Source: an uncultured Bacteroidales bacterium
GTDB lineage: Bacteria; Bacteroidota; Bacteroidia; Bacteroidales; WCHB1-69
Assembly: GCA_947169105.1 (NCBI GenBank)
Contig: CAMVOL010000006.1
Coordinates: forward strand, 1 to 64,000
Length of the DNA stretch: 64,000 nt
Reading direction: 5' to 3'
Numbering within the stretch: position 1 is the stretch's first letter; each line of letters begins with the position of its first letter. Below the pieces are notes generated by a model. The model was not told where the DNA came from. It made no database searches and was given only the letters and a program-made list of their open reading frames with translations. Positions 36,901 to 45,758 of this stretch are shown piece after piece. The position numbers were made by a program, and so were the translations under genes.

Positions 36901-36991
36901 TCCGAAATACGAATCCTTGAACCTCGATTTTGACGGTCCGTTGGGCGATACCCTGATGGAATCCATCCTTAAAAACTTCAGCTTGAACTAA
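33938..36991 (+). CDS. hsdR: Type I restriction enzyme subunit HsdR
   Basis: 1017 residues. The N-terminal endonuclease domain shows Asp131, Glu145 and Lys147 in RVDICLLVNGIPLVPIEAKQ. The SF2 translocase has Walker A HTQGSGKS (313-320), DEAH at 412-415, the FTGTPIP motif III and a C-terminal RecA fold with RTNRPYD. The last 250 residues are a helical region for binding the methylase. It translocates and cuts unmodified DNA with the HsdM-HsdS complex. Complete and intact. It is separated from hsdM and hsdS by the 4-kb cargo segment, and composition returns to that of the host. Confidence 0.96.
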   Translation: MSKLSEAKSVETKVTEWLSQMGWEYRSVEDLKQYNRLQTNAVVEPILVDKVMELNGISQQAAKSAVETLLNNLRNPIPIEGNEKFLNQLSEGVTITIDRKDRTVRFIDFEDIWQNSFIVTNQYAVQQVRVDICLLVNGIPLVPIEAKQCARRGTNWLEGVRQFQTYDRRSDKLFISHLFGVACNGRLCKYGIPGASSSYFNEWKDSLIANKHDNPLLKPENNLCRVYKNETDGLMHFDVERLPNGQLLEQMKFGIIGLLQPERVLDILQHFIVFERDNGKIIKKVARYQQLRAANKIVDRVVQSEKAQGVIWHTQGSGKSLTMLYTAYKLRKTEALADPTVFIVVDRKDLKDQMGDTFFDCEFPNARIVLSVGDLKSILRNKPAGVFITTIQKFRELGEIKDERGNVVVLIDEAHRTEYGDYQMELRAVLPNAKRFAFTGTPIPKTHQEFGIKDESGKVEYYLDKYSVIDAINDGATKPIRYTLGPSQWFLDKENLKKGYEEITADLEDDQKRLVEQRVQPWKTLMKKPERIKTLAADIAKDFHERLEPQGFKAQVVAVDKEACVLYYNELLNYFDPSEIRIIFSTGQYETGERYDLFSPFYIDDKERKRLIDNFKKRITEEEIAKGNNLKIFIVCNMLLTGFDAPIEQTMYLDSPLRDHNLLQAVARTNRPYDYGEGEMKLSKEFGRIVDYVGVFQNYKEALNYDPADIGEFEDVDALLKEFPKELDKAFEPFAAIKLEDSYECEMAIIRKLSEIDHGQFENRFHRVVQLWEAISPNPGLRPFRNQYLWLVTIYELYLEEFRRMDFDVEFYAAQTRKLLEESATLLDFRGHLPEITIDADYLTKLEETRLSPSDKAEKIIRDIETMIRTNQNNSAIYIEFQERLDALIQMKNAHTIEIEGLLLKLSALYTEVDEAIEIPKKMGFADKGTFEIYQIIKNELSDFDEQLVREFANEQAQRILSKIYIGWQEVPQEYNRFKADMELLAANPKYESLNLDFDGPLGDTLMESILKNFSLN

Positions 36992-36992
36992 C

Positions 36993-37646
36993 ATGCTTCC
37001 AGATCAGTACACTGTTTATCGTCGCAAAGTCAAGAACGCCCGTCTGCGTGTCAACGAAGACGGAAGTGTCCATCTGTTTGTGCCACTTTTCTTTACCGAC
37101 GAGGATGTGGAGAAACTACTTGAAAGAAAGAAGGGGTGGATAACATCTAAACAAAAATTCTTCCAACAAAAATCCAAAATCCAGCTCCGACGCAATGAGC
37201 TTCTGCTTTTCGGCAACCGTTATGCCTATTACTACTCAACACAATACAAAAACAAGGTAATTATCAATCACGAAAGCAAGACCATCCAGGCGCAACGTGA
37301 CCTGTTAGATTCAGCTGTTCAGGAAAAATGGCTGAAAAGTGTGGCCAAAAGACATATTACCGAACGAGCTGAAACCTTGTCTGAAGCCTTGCTCTTGCCG
37401 TACAACAAGCTCTACATCAGAAGTCAGAAAAGGAAATGGGGTAACTGTTCCTCCGAAAAAAACATCTCCATCAACTGGCGATTGATAAAGGCCCCTGAAT
37501 TTGTCATTGACTATGTTATCACCCATGAGCTGTGCCACACTATCATTATGAATCACAGTGCCCATTTCTATACCCTGCTCCGTTCCCATTGTCCCGATGG
37601 CGAAGCGGCACAGGCGTGGCTGGACAAGTACGGAAATAGTTTGTAA
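36993..37646 (+). CDS. YgjP/DUF45-type zinc metallopeptidase
   Basis: 217 residues. The zinc site HELCHTIIMNH (His178, Glu179, His182, His188) follows the family-specific KRKWGNCSSEKNISINWRLI segment. No signal peptide. Genes of this family commonly end type I restriction operons; one idea is that the protease controls HsdR levels, but that is not shown here. It starts one base after the hsdR stop codon, so it is the last gene of the operon. Confidence 0.9.
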   Translation: MLPDQYTVYRRKVKNARLRVNEDGSVHLFVPLFFTDEDVEKLLERKKGWITSKQKFFQQKSKIQLRRNELLLFGNRYAYYYSTQYKNKVIINHESKTIQAQRDLLDSAVQEKWLKSVAKRHITERAETLSEALLLPYNKLYIRSQKRKWGNCSSEKNISINWRLIKAPEFVIDYVITHELCHTIIMNHSAHFYTLLRSHCPDGEAAQAWLDKYGNSL

Positions 37647-37688
37647 CAACTCCCTTTGTTCCAACGCTACACTTTCCAACTAAAATTG

Positions 37689-37696
37689 TATCTTTG
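37689..37696 (+). promoter_or_regulatory. Bacteroidetes -7 box (TATCTTTG) for yigZ
   Basis: TATCTTTG ends 23 bases before the ATG at 37720. Confidence 0.7.
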
Positions 37697-37719
37697 CGGC
37701 TCGTTTCTATCGCTAAAAG

Positions 37720-38322
37720 ATGTTCGATTACACCTACCATACCATAGCCGGAGAATCGGAGGGAATTTACAAGGAAAAGGGCAGCAAATTCATTGCCTTC
37801 GCCTACCCCGTGAAGACGGAAGAGGATGTGAAACAGAAGGTTGCGGAAATCAAGAAGAAGTACTACGATGCCCGCCACCATTGCTACGCCTACATCCTCG
37901 GTCCCAACAAGGATGCCTACCGCCTCAACGATGACGGCGAGCCGTCAGGTACCGCCGGACGCCCCATACACGGACAGCTGCTGTCGAAGGACGTGACCGA
38001 CACGCTCATCATCGTGGTGCGCTACTTTGGCGGCATCAAACTCGGCGTGAGCGGGCTCATCAACGCCTACAAGACCGCCGCCAAGGACGCCCTCGACAAC
38101 AACACTGTCGTCGAAAGGTTCGTTGAGGAGAACTACAGCGTCCGTTTTCCGCCACTCGGCATGAACAAGGTGATGCAGCTGCTGAAGCGCGAGACGGTGA
38201 AAATCACCGGACAGGCGTACGAAGCCGACTGCATCATCCATTTCACCGTACAGAAGCGCGATGCCGACAACCTCTTGGATGCCCTCCGCAAAATCGACGG
38301 GGCAACGGTTGAAACGCTATAA
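37720..38322 (+). CDS. yigZ: YigZ/IMPACT family protein
   Basis: 200 residues. The N-terminal UPF0029/Impact domain contains SKFIAFAYPV and the typical DDGEPSGTAGRPIHGQLLSK segment (about residues 68-87), followed by VVRYFGGIKLGVSGLINAYK. The C-terminal part is the DUF1949 ferredoxin-like domain. The cellular role is not settled; family members are linked to translation control. recG follows 24 bases later, probably in one transcript. Confidence 0.94.
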   Translation: MFDYTYHTIAGESEGIYKEKGSKFIAFAYPVKTEEDVKQKVAEIKKKYYDARHHCYAYILGPNKDAYRLNDDGEPSGTAGRPIHGQLLSKDVTDTLIIVVRYFGGIKLGVSGLINAYKTAAKDALDNNTVVERFVEENYSVRFPPLGMNKVMQLLKRETVKITGQAYEADCIIHFTVQKRDADNLLDALRKIDGATVETL

Positions 38323-38346
38323 TTACAATAAAACCAACAGGTTATA

Positions 38347-40461
38347 ATGAACGAAGATTTCTTAAAAACACCGATTGAGTACCTGAAAGGCGTCGGCCCG
38401 AAGCGGGCCGAGGTGCTCCGTCGCGAGTTCGGCATCTTCACCTACAACGACCTGCTCTACTACTTCCCCTTCCGGCACGTGGACAAATCCACCGTCTATA
38501 AGATCTGCGACATCCAGACGGAAGGCAACTACATGCTCTTCAAGGGCGATATCACCGGCTACCAGATCCTGGGCGAACAGCGCACCAAACGGCTTGCGGC
38601 ACAGTTCACCGACGGCACCGGCACCATCGAATTGGTGTGGTTCAACGGCATCAAATGGATTGAGGACGTGCTGAAACAACGCCACAGCAACGTCACCATT
38701 TTCGGGAAGCCCACCCTTTTTAACAACCGCTGGAACATCAGCCACCCCGAAATCATTGACCCATCCGCCAAAAACGAGACCAACATCCCCGACCACTTCT
38801 TCCCACTTTACAACACTTCCGACAAGGCGAAAAAGTCGGGACTTGACTCCAAAGGGGTAGCCAAACTGACAGCATCGCTGCTCATTCAGCACAAATACAG
38901 CATCTTCCCCGAATATCTTCCGAAGGAACTGATTGAAAACCATCATCTTTTATCGCTAAAAGAAGCTCTTTTCAATATCCATTTTCCGGAAAATCAGGAG
39001 AAATTGTCTGCGGCCACGCTTCGTCTGAAATTTGACGAACTTTTTTATACCCAGCTCAAATTATTGAAACTGAAGATATTGACCGAGCGGAAATATCGGG
39101 GACATATCTTTTCGCATATCGGAAGTAGTTTCAACTATTTCTATCATAACCGGTTAAAATTTGAACTGACGGGCGCACAGAAGCGGGTCATCAAGGAGAT
39201 TTATGCCGACCTCGGCAGCGGCCGCCAGATGAACCGCCTGCTGCAGGGCGATGTCGGCAGCGGCAAAACCATCACCGCCCTGCTGGTGATGCTGATTGCC
39301 AACGACAACGGATTCCAGTCGTGCCTGATGGCCCCGACGGAAATCCTGGCCACCCAACACTATGAGAATATCCGCAAGATGCTGGGTGACATGCCCGTCG
39401 GCGTGGCGTTGCTCACCGGTTCCACCAAGACGACGGAGCGGCGCGAAATCCACGAGGGCATCCAGAACGGCACCATCCGCATCCTCATCGGAACCCACGC
39501 TCTGATTGAGAACGACGTGGTGTTCCTGAACCTCGGCTTGGCCGTCATCGACGAGCAGCACCGTTTCGGTGTGGAGCAGCGGGCCAAGCTGTGGAAGAAG
39601 AATTCCCCTCCCCCGCACATCCTCGTCATGACCGCCACCCCCATCCCCCGCACCCTCGCCATGACCGTCTATGGCGACCTGGACGTTTCGGTGATTGACG
39701 AGCTGCCAAAAGGCCGCAAGCCCATCATCACGATGCACCTGTTCGAGCGCGACCGTCTCCACCTTTTCGGACTGATGAAGCAGCAGATCGACCTCGGGCG
39801 GCAGGTGTTCGTCGTCTATCCTCTCATCAAGGAGTCGGAAACGCTGGATCTGCTTGACTTGCAGGCCGGTTTCGAGGCAATGTCGCACGCCTTCCCGCTG
39901 CCGCACTACGCCGTAGGGATGGTACACGGACAGATGAAGCCGGAGGAGAAGGACTACGAAATGAACCGTTTCAGCAAGGGCGAGACCAACATTCTGGTCT
40001 CCACCACAGTGATTGAGGTGGGCATTGACATCCCCAACGCCACGATGATGGTCATCGAGAATGCCGAGCGTTTCGGGCTATCGCAGCTGCATCAGCTGCG
40101 CGGGCGCGTGGGACGCGGCGGCGAACAGTCCTACTGCATCCTGATGTCGGGCGACAAGCTCTCGACCGAAGGACGGCAGCGGCTCCACGCGATGGTCAGC
40201 ACCAACGACGGCTTCGAGATCGCCAACTTCGACCTGAAGCTGCGTGGCCCCGGCGACCTGCAAGGCACCCGCCAGAGCGGCATCCTCGACTTCAAAATCG
40301 CTGACATCGTAAAAGACGAAAAATTAGTAGCTTACACCCGAAATCTCGCCAAGGCCATCCTTGACGCGGATCCGAACCTCACCAAACCCGAAAACCAAAT
40401 CATTGCCACACGCCTCCAAGAACTGATGAAACGGGAAAAGTTCTGGGGCATGATTTCTTAA
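38347..40461 (+). CDS. recG: ATP-dependent DNA helicase RecG
   Basis: 704 residues, normal length. The N-terminal wedge/OB domain (about residues 1-190) is followed by SF2 helicase motifs: LLQGDVGSGKTITALL (Walker A), DEQH (motif II), MTATPIPRTLAM (motif III) and HQLRGRVGRGGEQSYC (motif VI). It remodels stalled forks and Holliday junctions in the cytosol. It lies 24 bases after yigZ, with 3 bases to the next, secreted, gene. Confidence 0.97.
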   Translation: MNEDFLKTPIEYLKGVGPKRAEVLRREFGIFTYNDLLYYFPFRHVDKSTVYKICDIQTEGNYMLFKGDITGYQILGEQRTKRLAAQFTDGTGTIELVWFNGIKWIEDVLKQRHSNVTIFGKPTLFNNRWNISHPEIIDPSAKNETNIPDHFFPLYNTSDKAKKSGLDSKGVAKLTASLLIQHKYSIFPEYLPKELIENHHLLSLKEALFNIHFPENQEKLSAATLRLKFDELFYTQLKLLKLKILTERKYRGHIFSHIGSSFNYFYHNRLKFELTGAQKRVIKEIYADLGSGRQMNRLLQGDVGSGKTITALLVMLIANDNGFQSCLMAPTEILATQHYENIRKMLGDMPVGVALLTGSTKTTERREIHEGIQNGTIRILIGTHALIENDVVFLNLGLAVIDEQHRFGVEQRAKLWKKNSPPPHILVMTATPIPRTLAMTVYGDLDVSVIDELPKGRKPIITMHLFERDRLHLFGLMKQQIDLGRQVFVVYPLIKESETLDLLDLQAGFEAMSHAFPLPHYAVGMVHGQMKPEEKDYEMNRFSKGETNILVSTTVIEVGIDIPNATMMVIENAERFGLSQLHQLRGRVGRGGEQSYCILMSGDKLSTEGRQRLHAMVSTNDGFEIANFDLKLRGPGDLQGTRQSGILDFKIADIVKDEKLVAYTRNLAKAILDADPNLTKPENQIIATRLQELMKREKFWGMIS

Positions 40462-40464
40462 ACA

Positions 40465-41946
40465 ATGAAAAGATATATTACACTAATAATCGCCATCTTA
40501 TCCTTCATCCTGCGACTTTCGGCACAGCAGGACAAGCCGATCCGTATCGAGCTGGAGACCATGAAAGACCATCTGGACTTCCACTACCAAGCCGCCGGTG
40601 AGCACGGCGTTTTCGTCGCTTACGAGGCTTCGTCGCAAAACCCTGATTCCACAGAGTGGGTCTGCCTCCATTACGACACAAACCTCTACAAGGACTACCA
40701 CTTCACCGTCACCCTGCCTGTCTATACGGCTTACGCCGGCAGCGCCGTCACCGACAATTACCTCTATCTTTTATTGCAAAAGAATTTTCCCAAGAAAGAG
40801 CCCGTCCAAACCTTCCTCATCACCGTTGATCTGAACACCAATCTGTACAAAACAGAGCCACTCAATGACTTCAAGAATGGCAGTATCAACAATCTGTATG
40901 CCATTGACAATCTTATTGTTGCAATATCATCATCTGACAATAGGCAGGACAGCGTTTTCTTCTACCATTGTTTGGATGCCGACGCGCTGAGTCTCGGCGA
41001 CATCTTCCCTTACAAGGTGGAATTCTGCGAAGCCGACACGTTCAACCACCGCTGGCTTTTCGGTCTGAAAGAGTACAAAGGGAACAACGACGGTGAAATT
41101 TTCCTCTGCCAGTACGATTATTTGAGCAAGAAGGTAAATGTCCGCTCCTTCCTTTCCGCCACGCCCACCAAAGGCGACTACCTCTACAATTCGGCACGCG
41201 CGGTGGTGCTGAATCAGGATACCACCTTGATTATGGGCACCTTCAACACCCTGCAGGATAAAAGTTCAACAAGTTTACATTCAGGAGTTTACACAATTCT
41301 GGAACACCATTTAGATTTGGATTCAGCCCGATTCTACAACTATACGAACCTGAAAGCGGCCAAAGATGAAAACGCCACAGCAGCCACAGCCAGCAACCTG
41401 AACCTACAGCTGCTAATCGGAAACACGGGACACAACGACAGCCAGTTCAGCTTCATCACGGAAGTTTTCTATCCCGAATACGACTACACCTACACCGGAT
41501 ACCAAGATTATTACGGCGGTTACACCAGCGTGCCGCAACAGACGTTTGCCGGTTACCGTTTCGTCAATGCATATATCACCACTTTTGGGAAAGACGGCAA
41601 ATTACTGTGGGATAATTATTTACCACTAAACAACATCATCATCCAGCAGCTCTACAAACGGGTGTGCGTGCACTACATCGGTGAGGATGCGCTTATTTAC
41701 TATCCGAAAGCCAACCGCGTATATTACACACTGGTGAACGGCTATGAAATCCTCGAAAGGACAAACAACTTCTCCATTGAGACCAGCCAGTCGCGTGATC
41801 TGGTCGATTACAACATTGATACCCGTCTGGAGCATTGGTACAACGACAATTACCTCATTTCTGGATACCAATATATTATAAACAAAGCCAAAAGCAACAA
41901 GGCCAAACGGTTCGTTTTTTTCCTGAATAAAATTCAATACGAGTAG
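40465..41946 (+). CDS. Secreted hypothetical protein
   Basis: 493 residues with signal peptide MKRYITLIIAILSFILRLSAQ. The mature part is beta-rich with many Tyr, Asn and Asp residues (YDYTYTGYQDYYGGYTSVPQ), and its strand pattern suggests a propeller-like fold. No T9SS tail or lipobox. No family is recognised. It starts 3 bases after recG, yet shares no evident function with it. Confidence 0.7.
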   Translation: MKRYITLIIAILSFILRLSAQQDKPIRIELETMKDHLDFHYQAAGEHGVFVAYEASSQNPDSTEWVCLHYDTNLYKDYHFTVTLPVYTAYAGSAVTDNYLYLLLQKNFPKKEPVQTFLITVDLNTNLYKTEPLNDFKNGSINNLYAIDNLIVAISSSDNRQDSVFFYHCLDADALSLGDIFPYKVEFCEADTFNHRWLFGLKEYKGNNDGEIFLCQYDYLSKKVNVRSFLSATPTKGDYLYNSARAVVLNQDTTLIMGTFNTLQDKSSTSLHSGVYTILEHHLDLDSARFYNYTNLKAAKDENATAATASNLNLQLLIGNTGHNDSQFSFITEVFYPEYDYTYTGYQDYYGGYTSVPQQTFAGYRFVNAYITTFGKDGKLLWDNYLPLNNIIIQQLYKRVCVHYIGEDALIYYPKANRVYYTLVNGYEILERTNNFSIETSQSRDLVDYNIDTRLEHWYNDNYLISGYQYIINKAKSNKAKRFVFFLNKIQYE

Positions 41947-42090
41947 TTAAAAGTGAAAAATGAAAAGTGAAAAGTGAAAAGTTATACCTTAATAAAACCC
42001 CGAAGGGGTGACAGATAATAGGTGGGTGTGGAACACCCGTGAAAAAAAGCGTAGAACGCCCGCGAAAAAAATGTAAATTATTAAACAATA
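41947..42090. repeat. Low-complexity and REP-like intergenic repeats
   Basis: Four near-copies of GTGAAAAATGAAAA/GTGAAAAG are followed by CCCCGAAGGGG (a palindrome) and GGTGGGTGTGGAACACCCGTG, a common type of dispersed Bacteroidetes repeat. No gene or promoter box seen. Confidence 0.7.
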
Positions 42091-42702
42091 ATGATACGAA
42101 GAATTGGTTGGATATTTTTTTTGATGATGGCAATGTTGGCCGTGAAGGCGCAGCCGCTTTCGGAGGAGGCGCTGAAGCAGCAGCCCGTCTTCACATCGTT
42201 AGAAGAGGCGTTGCAGAATCCGGAGAAGGTGTATCGTCTCAAGCTGAAAATCAAAGCGGATTCGTTACCTAAAGAAGTTTTCCAACTTACTAATTTACAA
42301 GAATTTACCGCAGCCCGGTGCAGACTGGACGTGCTGAATCAGGACATTGGGAAGCTGGTGAACCTCGAATATCTGAATGTGATGGGAAACCGGCTTGTCC
42401 GACTTCCCGAAAGCATCGGCAACTTGGTGAACCTCAAAACGTTGGTCATCTGCCGCAACCTGATTGAGGCACTGCCGGAAAGTATCGGCAACTTGAAAAA
42501 ACTGACCTACATTGATGCGTGGGAAAATCCGCTGTACGTCTTTCCCGAAAGCATCACAGAGTTACAGAACACGCTCAAGACCATTGACTTGCGGCAAATC
42601 GACCTCCATAACGACGAACTGGACCGGATGGAGGCGCAGCTGCCCCACACGGACATCAAAGTCACCTCCACCTGCGACTGCCACGACAACCGCAATAAGT
42701 AG
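42091..42702 (+). CDS. Exported leucine-rich repeat protein
   Basis: 203 residues. Signal peptide MIRRIGWIFFLMMAMLAVKAQ. Four or five LRR units of about 23 residues run from residue 55 to 175, with the pattern LVNLEYLNVMGNRLVRLPES, LVNLKTLVICRNLIEALPES and LKKLTYIDAWENPLYVFPES. The C-terminus contains CDCHDN. LRR folds usually bind proteins; the partner is unknown. It lies convergent with the M28 peptidase gene. Confidence 0.88.
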   Translation: MIRRIGWIFFLMMAMLAVKAQPLSEEALKQQPVFTSLEEALQNPEKVYRLKLKIKADSLPKEVFQLTNLQEFTAARCRLDVLNQDIGKLVNLEYLNVMGNRLVRLPESIGNLVNLKTLVICRNLIEALPESIGNLKKLTYIDAWENPLYVFPESITELQNTLKTIDLRQIDLHNDELDRMEAQLPHTDIKVTSTCDCHDNRNK

Positions 42703-42718
42703 GTTGGATTAAAGGAGT

Positions 42719-44038
42719 TTATAATTGCTCCAATGCTTCCTTGATCAGCGAGAACAAATTGTTATAGCAGCCGAGGCCGCAACGGTCGCACGTGTCGGTA
42801 AAGTGGTGATAACCACCGTATTGACCACCCATCGTATAGATAAAGATGGCGGGACAGTGCTTCGAGAAGAAGTAATGGTCGCTGTTAGCGGCGTTCGTGC
42901 GCGGCTTCACCTGCGCGATATAGTGCTTCTCCTCATTGATTTTCACCATATTAGCATAAAGATCCTTCGTCCCTTCGCTATCGGAATTGACCACGGTAAT
43001 ACCTTCGTCGCCACCGCAGAACATGTCAATATTGACCACCATCTTCACCTTTTCCAACGGCACCAGCGGGTGCTCGACGAAATATTTAGAGCCCTTCAGA
43101 CCGCTCTCCTCCCCGCTGAAAAGCAAGAACACCGTGGTGTAACGTAGCGGCTGCTTGCTGAAGTGGCGGGCGAAGTCCATAACGGCACTCGTCCCTGCCG
43201 CATTGTCGTGCGCCCCGAAGAAGATGACGGAATCGCCCATACAGCCAAGGTGGTCGTAATGGGCCGTGAGAACCACGAATTCGTCGGGGTGCGTCGTCCC
43301 CTCAATGGCAAAGCAGACATTCTGGGTGTGCTTGGTGTAAAATTCATTATGGAAATGGATGGAGGCCGTCTTCGCACTTTTCGGGAACTTGCTGCGAATC
43401 ACGTGGATATAGGCGTAGTTGCGACGGAAGTCGGTATTACTCAGTCCCCACACGGGCAGGTCTTTATCCACCCCGACCAGAATGCCCACACTTTGGAACG
43501 GGTTGTTGAACGTCAGGGCGCGGAGGGCGCTTTGGATTTTGGCGGCGGGGATCTTCTTCATCCCCTTCCACTTCACCCCGTCGATATAGACGAGGCTGCC
43601 TTTCAGCTTGGAAAGGTTATTTGCGATGAAATTTTCCAACGCGGGCGTGTCCACCAGCAGGGATGCATCGACGCGGACGACGGGGATGTTATCGCGGTCG
43701 AGCGAGTTGGAGTACGGCGCAATCCGGTAGTCCCAGAACGGGCTCAACTCCTTACCTTTCACCGACATAGATACTTTTCCTTCCATCTTGTGGGCTTTGG
43801 TCGTCCACTTCTGGAAACCGTTTTCGCCGAGCGGCATCGCACCGACAGCCGCCAGCTGCTCACGGATGTAGGTCGCCGCCTTCAGCTCGCCGTCGTGGGG
43901 GCCGCCGCGTCCGTACATGTCGTGGGAGGTCAGTGCGGCGATGTTCTTCCGCACGTAATTGGAGTCCTGCGCCATCCCGTTCGAGAAGGCACAAAAAAAG
44001 ACGGCCAGCGCCGTCAGACAATAGCGTATTCTTCCCAT
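42719..44038 (-). CDS. Secreted M28 family zinc peptidase
   Basis: 439 residues with signal peptide MGRIRYCLTALAVFFCAFSNGMAQ. The M28 zinc ligands and catalytic residues are seen as LTAHYDHLG (first His), GAHDNAAGTSAVM (bridging Asp), FLLFSGEESGLKGS (catalytic Glu pair), NIDMFCGGD (Asp) and a final His in TDHYHHF-like YGGYHHFTDTCDRCG. It probably acts as a periplasmic aminopeptidase. Its start overlaps the end of the upstream PHP gene by 25 bases. Confidence 0.92.
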   Translation of the reverse strand: MGRIRYCLTALAVFFCAFSNGMAQDSNYVRKNIAALTSHDMYGRGGPHDGELKAATYIREQLAAVGAMPLGENGFQKWTTKAHKMEGKVSMSVKGKELSPFWDYRIAPYSNSLDRDNIPVVRVDASLLVDTPALENFIANNLSKLKGSLVYIDGVKWKGMKKIPAAKIQSALRALTFNNPFQSVGILVGVDKDLPVWGLSNTDFRRNYAYIHVIRSKFPKSAKTASIHFHNEFYTKHTQNVCFAIEGTTHPDEFVVLTAHYDHLGCMGDSVIFFGAHDNAAGTSAVMDFARHFSKQPLRYTTVFLLFSGEESGLKGSKYFVEHPLVPLEKVKMVVNIDMFCGGDEGITVVNSDSEGTKDLYANMVKINEEKHYIAQVKPRTNAANSDHYFFSKHCPAIFIYTMGGQYGGYHHFTDTCDRCGLGCYNNLFSLIKEALEQL

Positions 44039-44868
44039 TGGTCGTTTTTTCTGTACATTAAAAATTTGATTCCCATGGATTTGAGATGCTCAATGGCAGC
44101 ATCGCGCCCCTCCGCCAGCTCCTCCGACTTATGGGCGTCGGTGCTGACCACCATCGGGATGCGGTGCTTGGCGATTTGCGCGAGGGCATAATCCGACGGG
44201 TAGTAGTCAGGGCAGCGCCCCTTATAGATGCCGCGGGTGTTGATCTCCACAATCAGCTGCTTGCAGCGGATCAGTTCAATGCAATGGTCCACCAGAAGCT
44301 TGTACCATTCCTCCTCCTCGGTGAAGTAGCGTTTCTGGTTGTGCATCTTGATTTTATCAAAATGGGCGATGACGTCAAACTGCTCGGTTTCAATCATTTC
44401 AAAGCTCTGTTCCCAGAAACGAGTGACGGCTTTCTTCACGTTGCCGCCGAAAAAGTCACGAAGACCGTTATCATAGATTTCCCGTTTGGAGCCGTCGATG
44501 AACCAGATGTTGTCGCTGTTTTCGGGCCGCACCAGATGCACGCCGCCGATGATATAGTCGAGGCCGAACTGGTTTTTGAAGAACGCAAATGGCTTCGTCA
44601 TACCGGGAATGAAGTCGCATTCCAAGCCGTAAAACAGTTGCAGTGACGGGCATCGCACCTTGAAACCGTCAATCTCCTTCGTATATTCGGGAATCTGTTC
44701 CTCACGGATGCCGAAGTCGTTCTCGAAAGGGACGGGCGCGTGCGAGGAGAAACCGAGCTGGTCGTAACCGAGTTCAACGGCTTTGTTTACAAAATTCTCA
44801 ATCGGTTCCTTGCCGTCGCAATAGGTGCAATGGGTATGGTAGTTCGTTTTCACCTTATTTTCAATCAT
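44014..44868 (-). CDS. PHP-family histidinol-phosphatase
   Basis: 284 residues. The PHP metal site starts at TNYHTHCTYCDGKEP near residue 9 and continues with QLGFSSHAPVP, YGLECDFIPG, DVIAHFDKIK and VVSTDAHKS. This is the HisK/HisJ type of histidinol-phosphatase, which makes histidinol from histidinol phosphate. The histidine context is absent here, so a related phosphatase activity is possible. Directly downstream of the beta-barrel gene and overlapping the M28 gene. Confidence 0.88.
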   Translation of the reverse strand: MIENKVKTNYHTHCTYCDGKEPIENFVNKAVELGYDQLGFSSHAPVPFENDFGIREEQIPEYTKEIDGFKVRCPSLQLFYGLECDFIPGMTKPFAFFKNQFGLDYIIGGVHLVRPENSDNIWFIDGSKREIYDNGLRDFFGGNVKKAVTRFWEQSFEMIETEQFDVIAHFDKIKMHNQKRYFTEEEEWYKLLVDHCIELIRCKQLIVEINTRGIYKGRCPDYYPSDYALAQIAKHRIPMVVSTDAHKSEELAEGRDAAIEHLKSMGIKFLMYRKNDQWEEYAIV

Positions 44869-45423
44869 TTAAAAAGTATAACGGGCCGACACGTTGAAAA
44901 AGTTAAAATCGAAAAGAATGTAGGGGTCGTGCCATTTATTGTTGACGAAGAGGAAGAATCCGGGACGGATGTCCGCCTGAAGGGACAGCGGGATGTTGGC
45001 GAACTTGTACTCCACGCCGCCGATGGCATTCACGCCAAAGACGAAGTTGGCATGATGCCCGATATAACGGCCTTCTATTTCAGAATATTTGTAATATTTT
45101 GGAAGGGAGGCACCGATGTTCAGGCCGCCGCCGACGAACCAGTAGAAGCCGTTCCCAGCGGATGCCTCATACATGGCATTGGGGTTAAGCGAAAAAATTA
45201 TCGGTATGTAACCGTTGTAATAATCCCACATAAAGCGGTAGCCGAGGTCGAACTGCAGGGCGAAACGATTGGTCGGGAATGTCTTGAAATTCAAGCTGTT
45301 CATAAAGCCGATGGTCGCACCGACGGCATTGTCGTAGGGGGCGGCGTCGTCGTAACGGGTTTGAGCAAAAGAGACTGACAATGAAAGCATTAGAATCGTA
45401 ATAGCAGTAAAAATCTTTTTCAT
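44869..45423 (-). CDS. Small outer-membrane beta-barrel protein (hypothetical)
   Basis: 184 residues from MKKIFTAITILMLSLSVSFAQ, a signal peptide. The rest shows alternating hydrophobic strands (FALQFDLGYRFMWDYYNGYI) and ends NFFNVSARYTF, with a terminal aromatic as in BAM substrates. An 8-strand barrel of OmpA/W size is likely. The start is set by the promoter box at 45445-45452; an ATG further up at 45624 is outside the transcript. Confidence 0.7.
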   Translation of the reverse strand: MKKIFTAITILMLSLSVSFAQTRYDDAAPYDNAVGATIGFMNSLNFKTFPTNRFALQFDLGYRFMWDYYNGYIPIIFSLNPNAMYEASAGNGFYWFVGGGLNIGASLPKYYKYSEIEGRYIGHHANFVFGVNAIGGVEYKFANIPLSLQADIRPGFFLFVNNKWHDPYILFDFNFFNVSARYTF

Positions 45424-45444
45424 ATCTAAAAAGTTTAAAACGTG

Positions 45445-45452
45445 CAAAGATA
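45445..45452 (-). promoter_or_regulatory. Bacteroidetes -7 box (TATCTTTG) for barrel-PHP-M28 operon
   Basis: The reverse strand reads TATCTTTG, 21 bases before the start at 45423. Confidence 0.7.
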
Positions 45453-45568
45453 CGGCTGATTTCAGAGACGGCCAGCCGCTTTCGGAAATAGTTATAAACA
45501 GGTGGAATTCACAAAATGCGGGAGGATAATAGCGATACCTCTGGAAGGCGGCACGAAATGATTCCCCC

Positions 45569-45608
45569 CCCCATTCCGTTGCTGCGCTGCGATTGCAACG
45601 GAATGGGG
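45569..45608. repeat. Perfect 14-bp inverted repeat
   Basis: CCCCATTCCGTTGC and GCAACGGAATGGGG flank a 12-base loop (45583-45594). It is preceded by a C-run. It is REP-like or a bidirectional terminator without a T-run. Confidence 0.85.
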
Positions 45609-45637
45609 CGCCTTTTTCGCGCAATCCGCGTAATTCG

Positions 45638-45708
45638 CGGTGCCCTCGACCAGCTCAGGCACCGGACTGAATTACCAGACGGCGACGGTTGAGCCTGTCG
45701 AAACCGCC
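45638..45708. repeat. Paired REP-like hairpins with GTCGA cores
   Basis: CGGTGCC...GGCACCG (45638-45664) encloses CTCGACCAGCTCA, and CGGTT...AACCG (45686-45706) encloses GAGCCTGTCGA. The pair has the look of the dispersed CGACAGGCTCA-type repeats found in many bacterial genomes. Confidence 0.6.
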
Positions 45709-45758
45709 GCACACCAATAAGAACCAAAAAGAACCTAACAGCCTGTTCCTGAAGGTTG

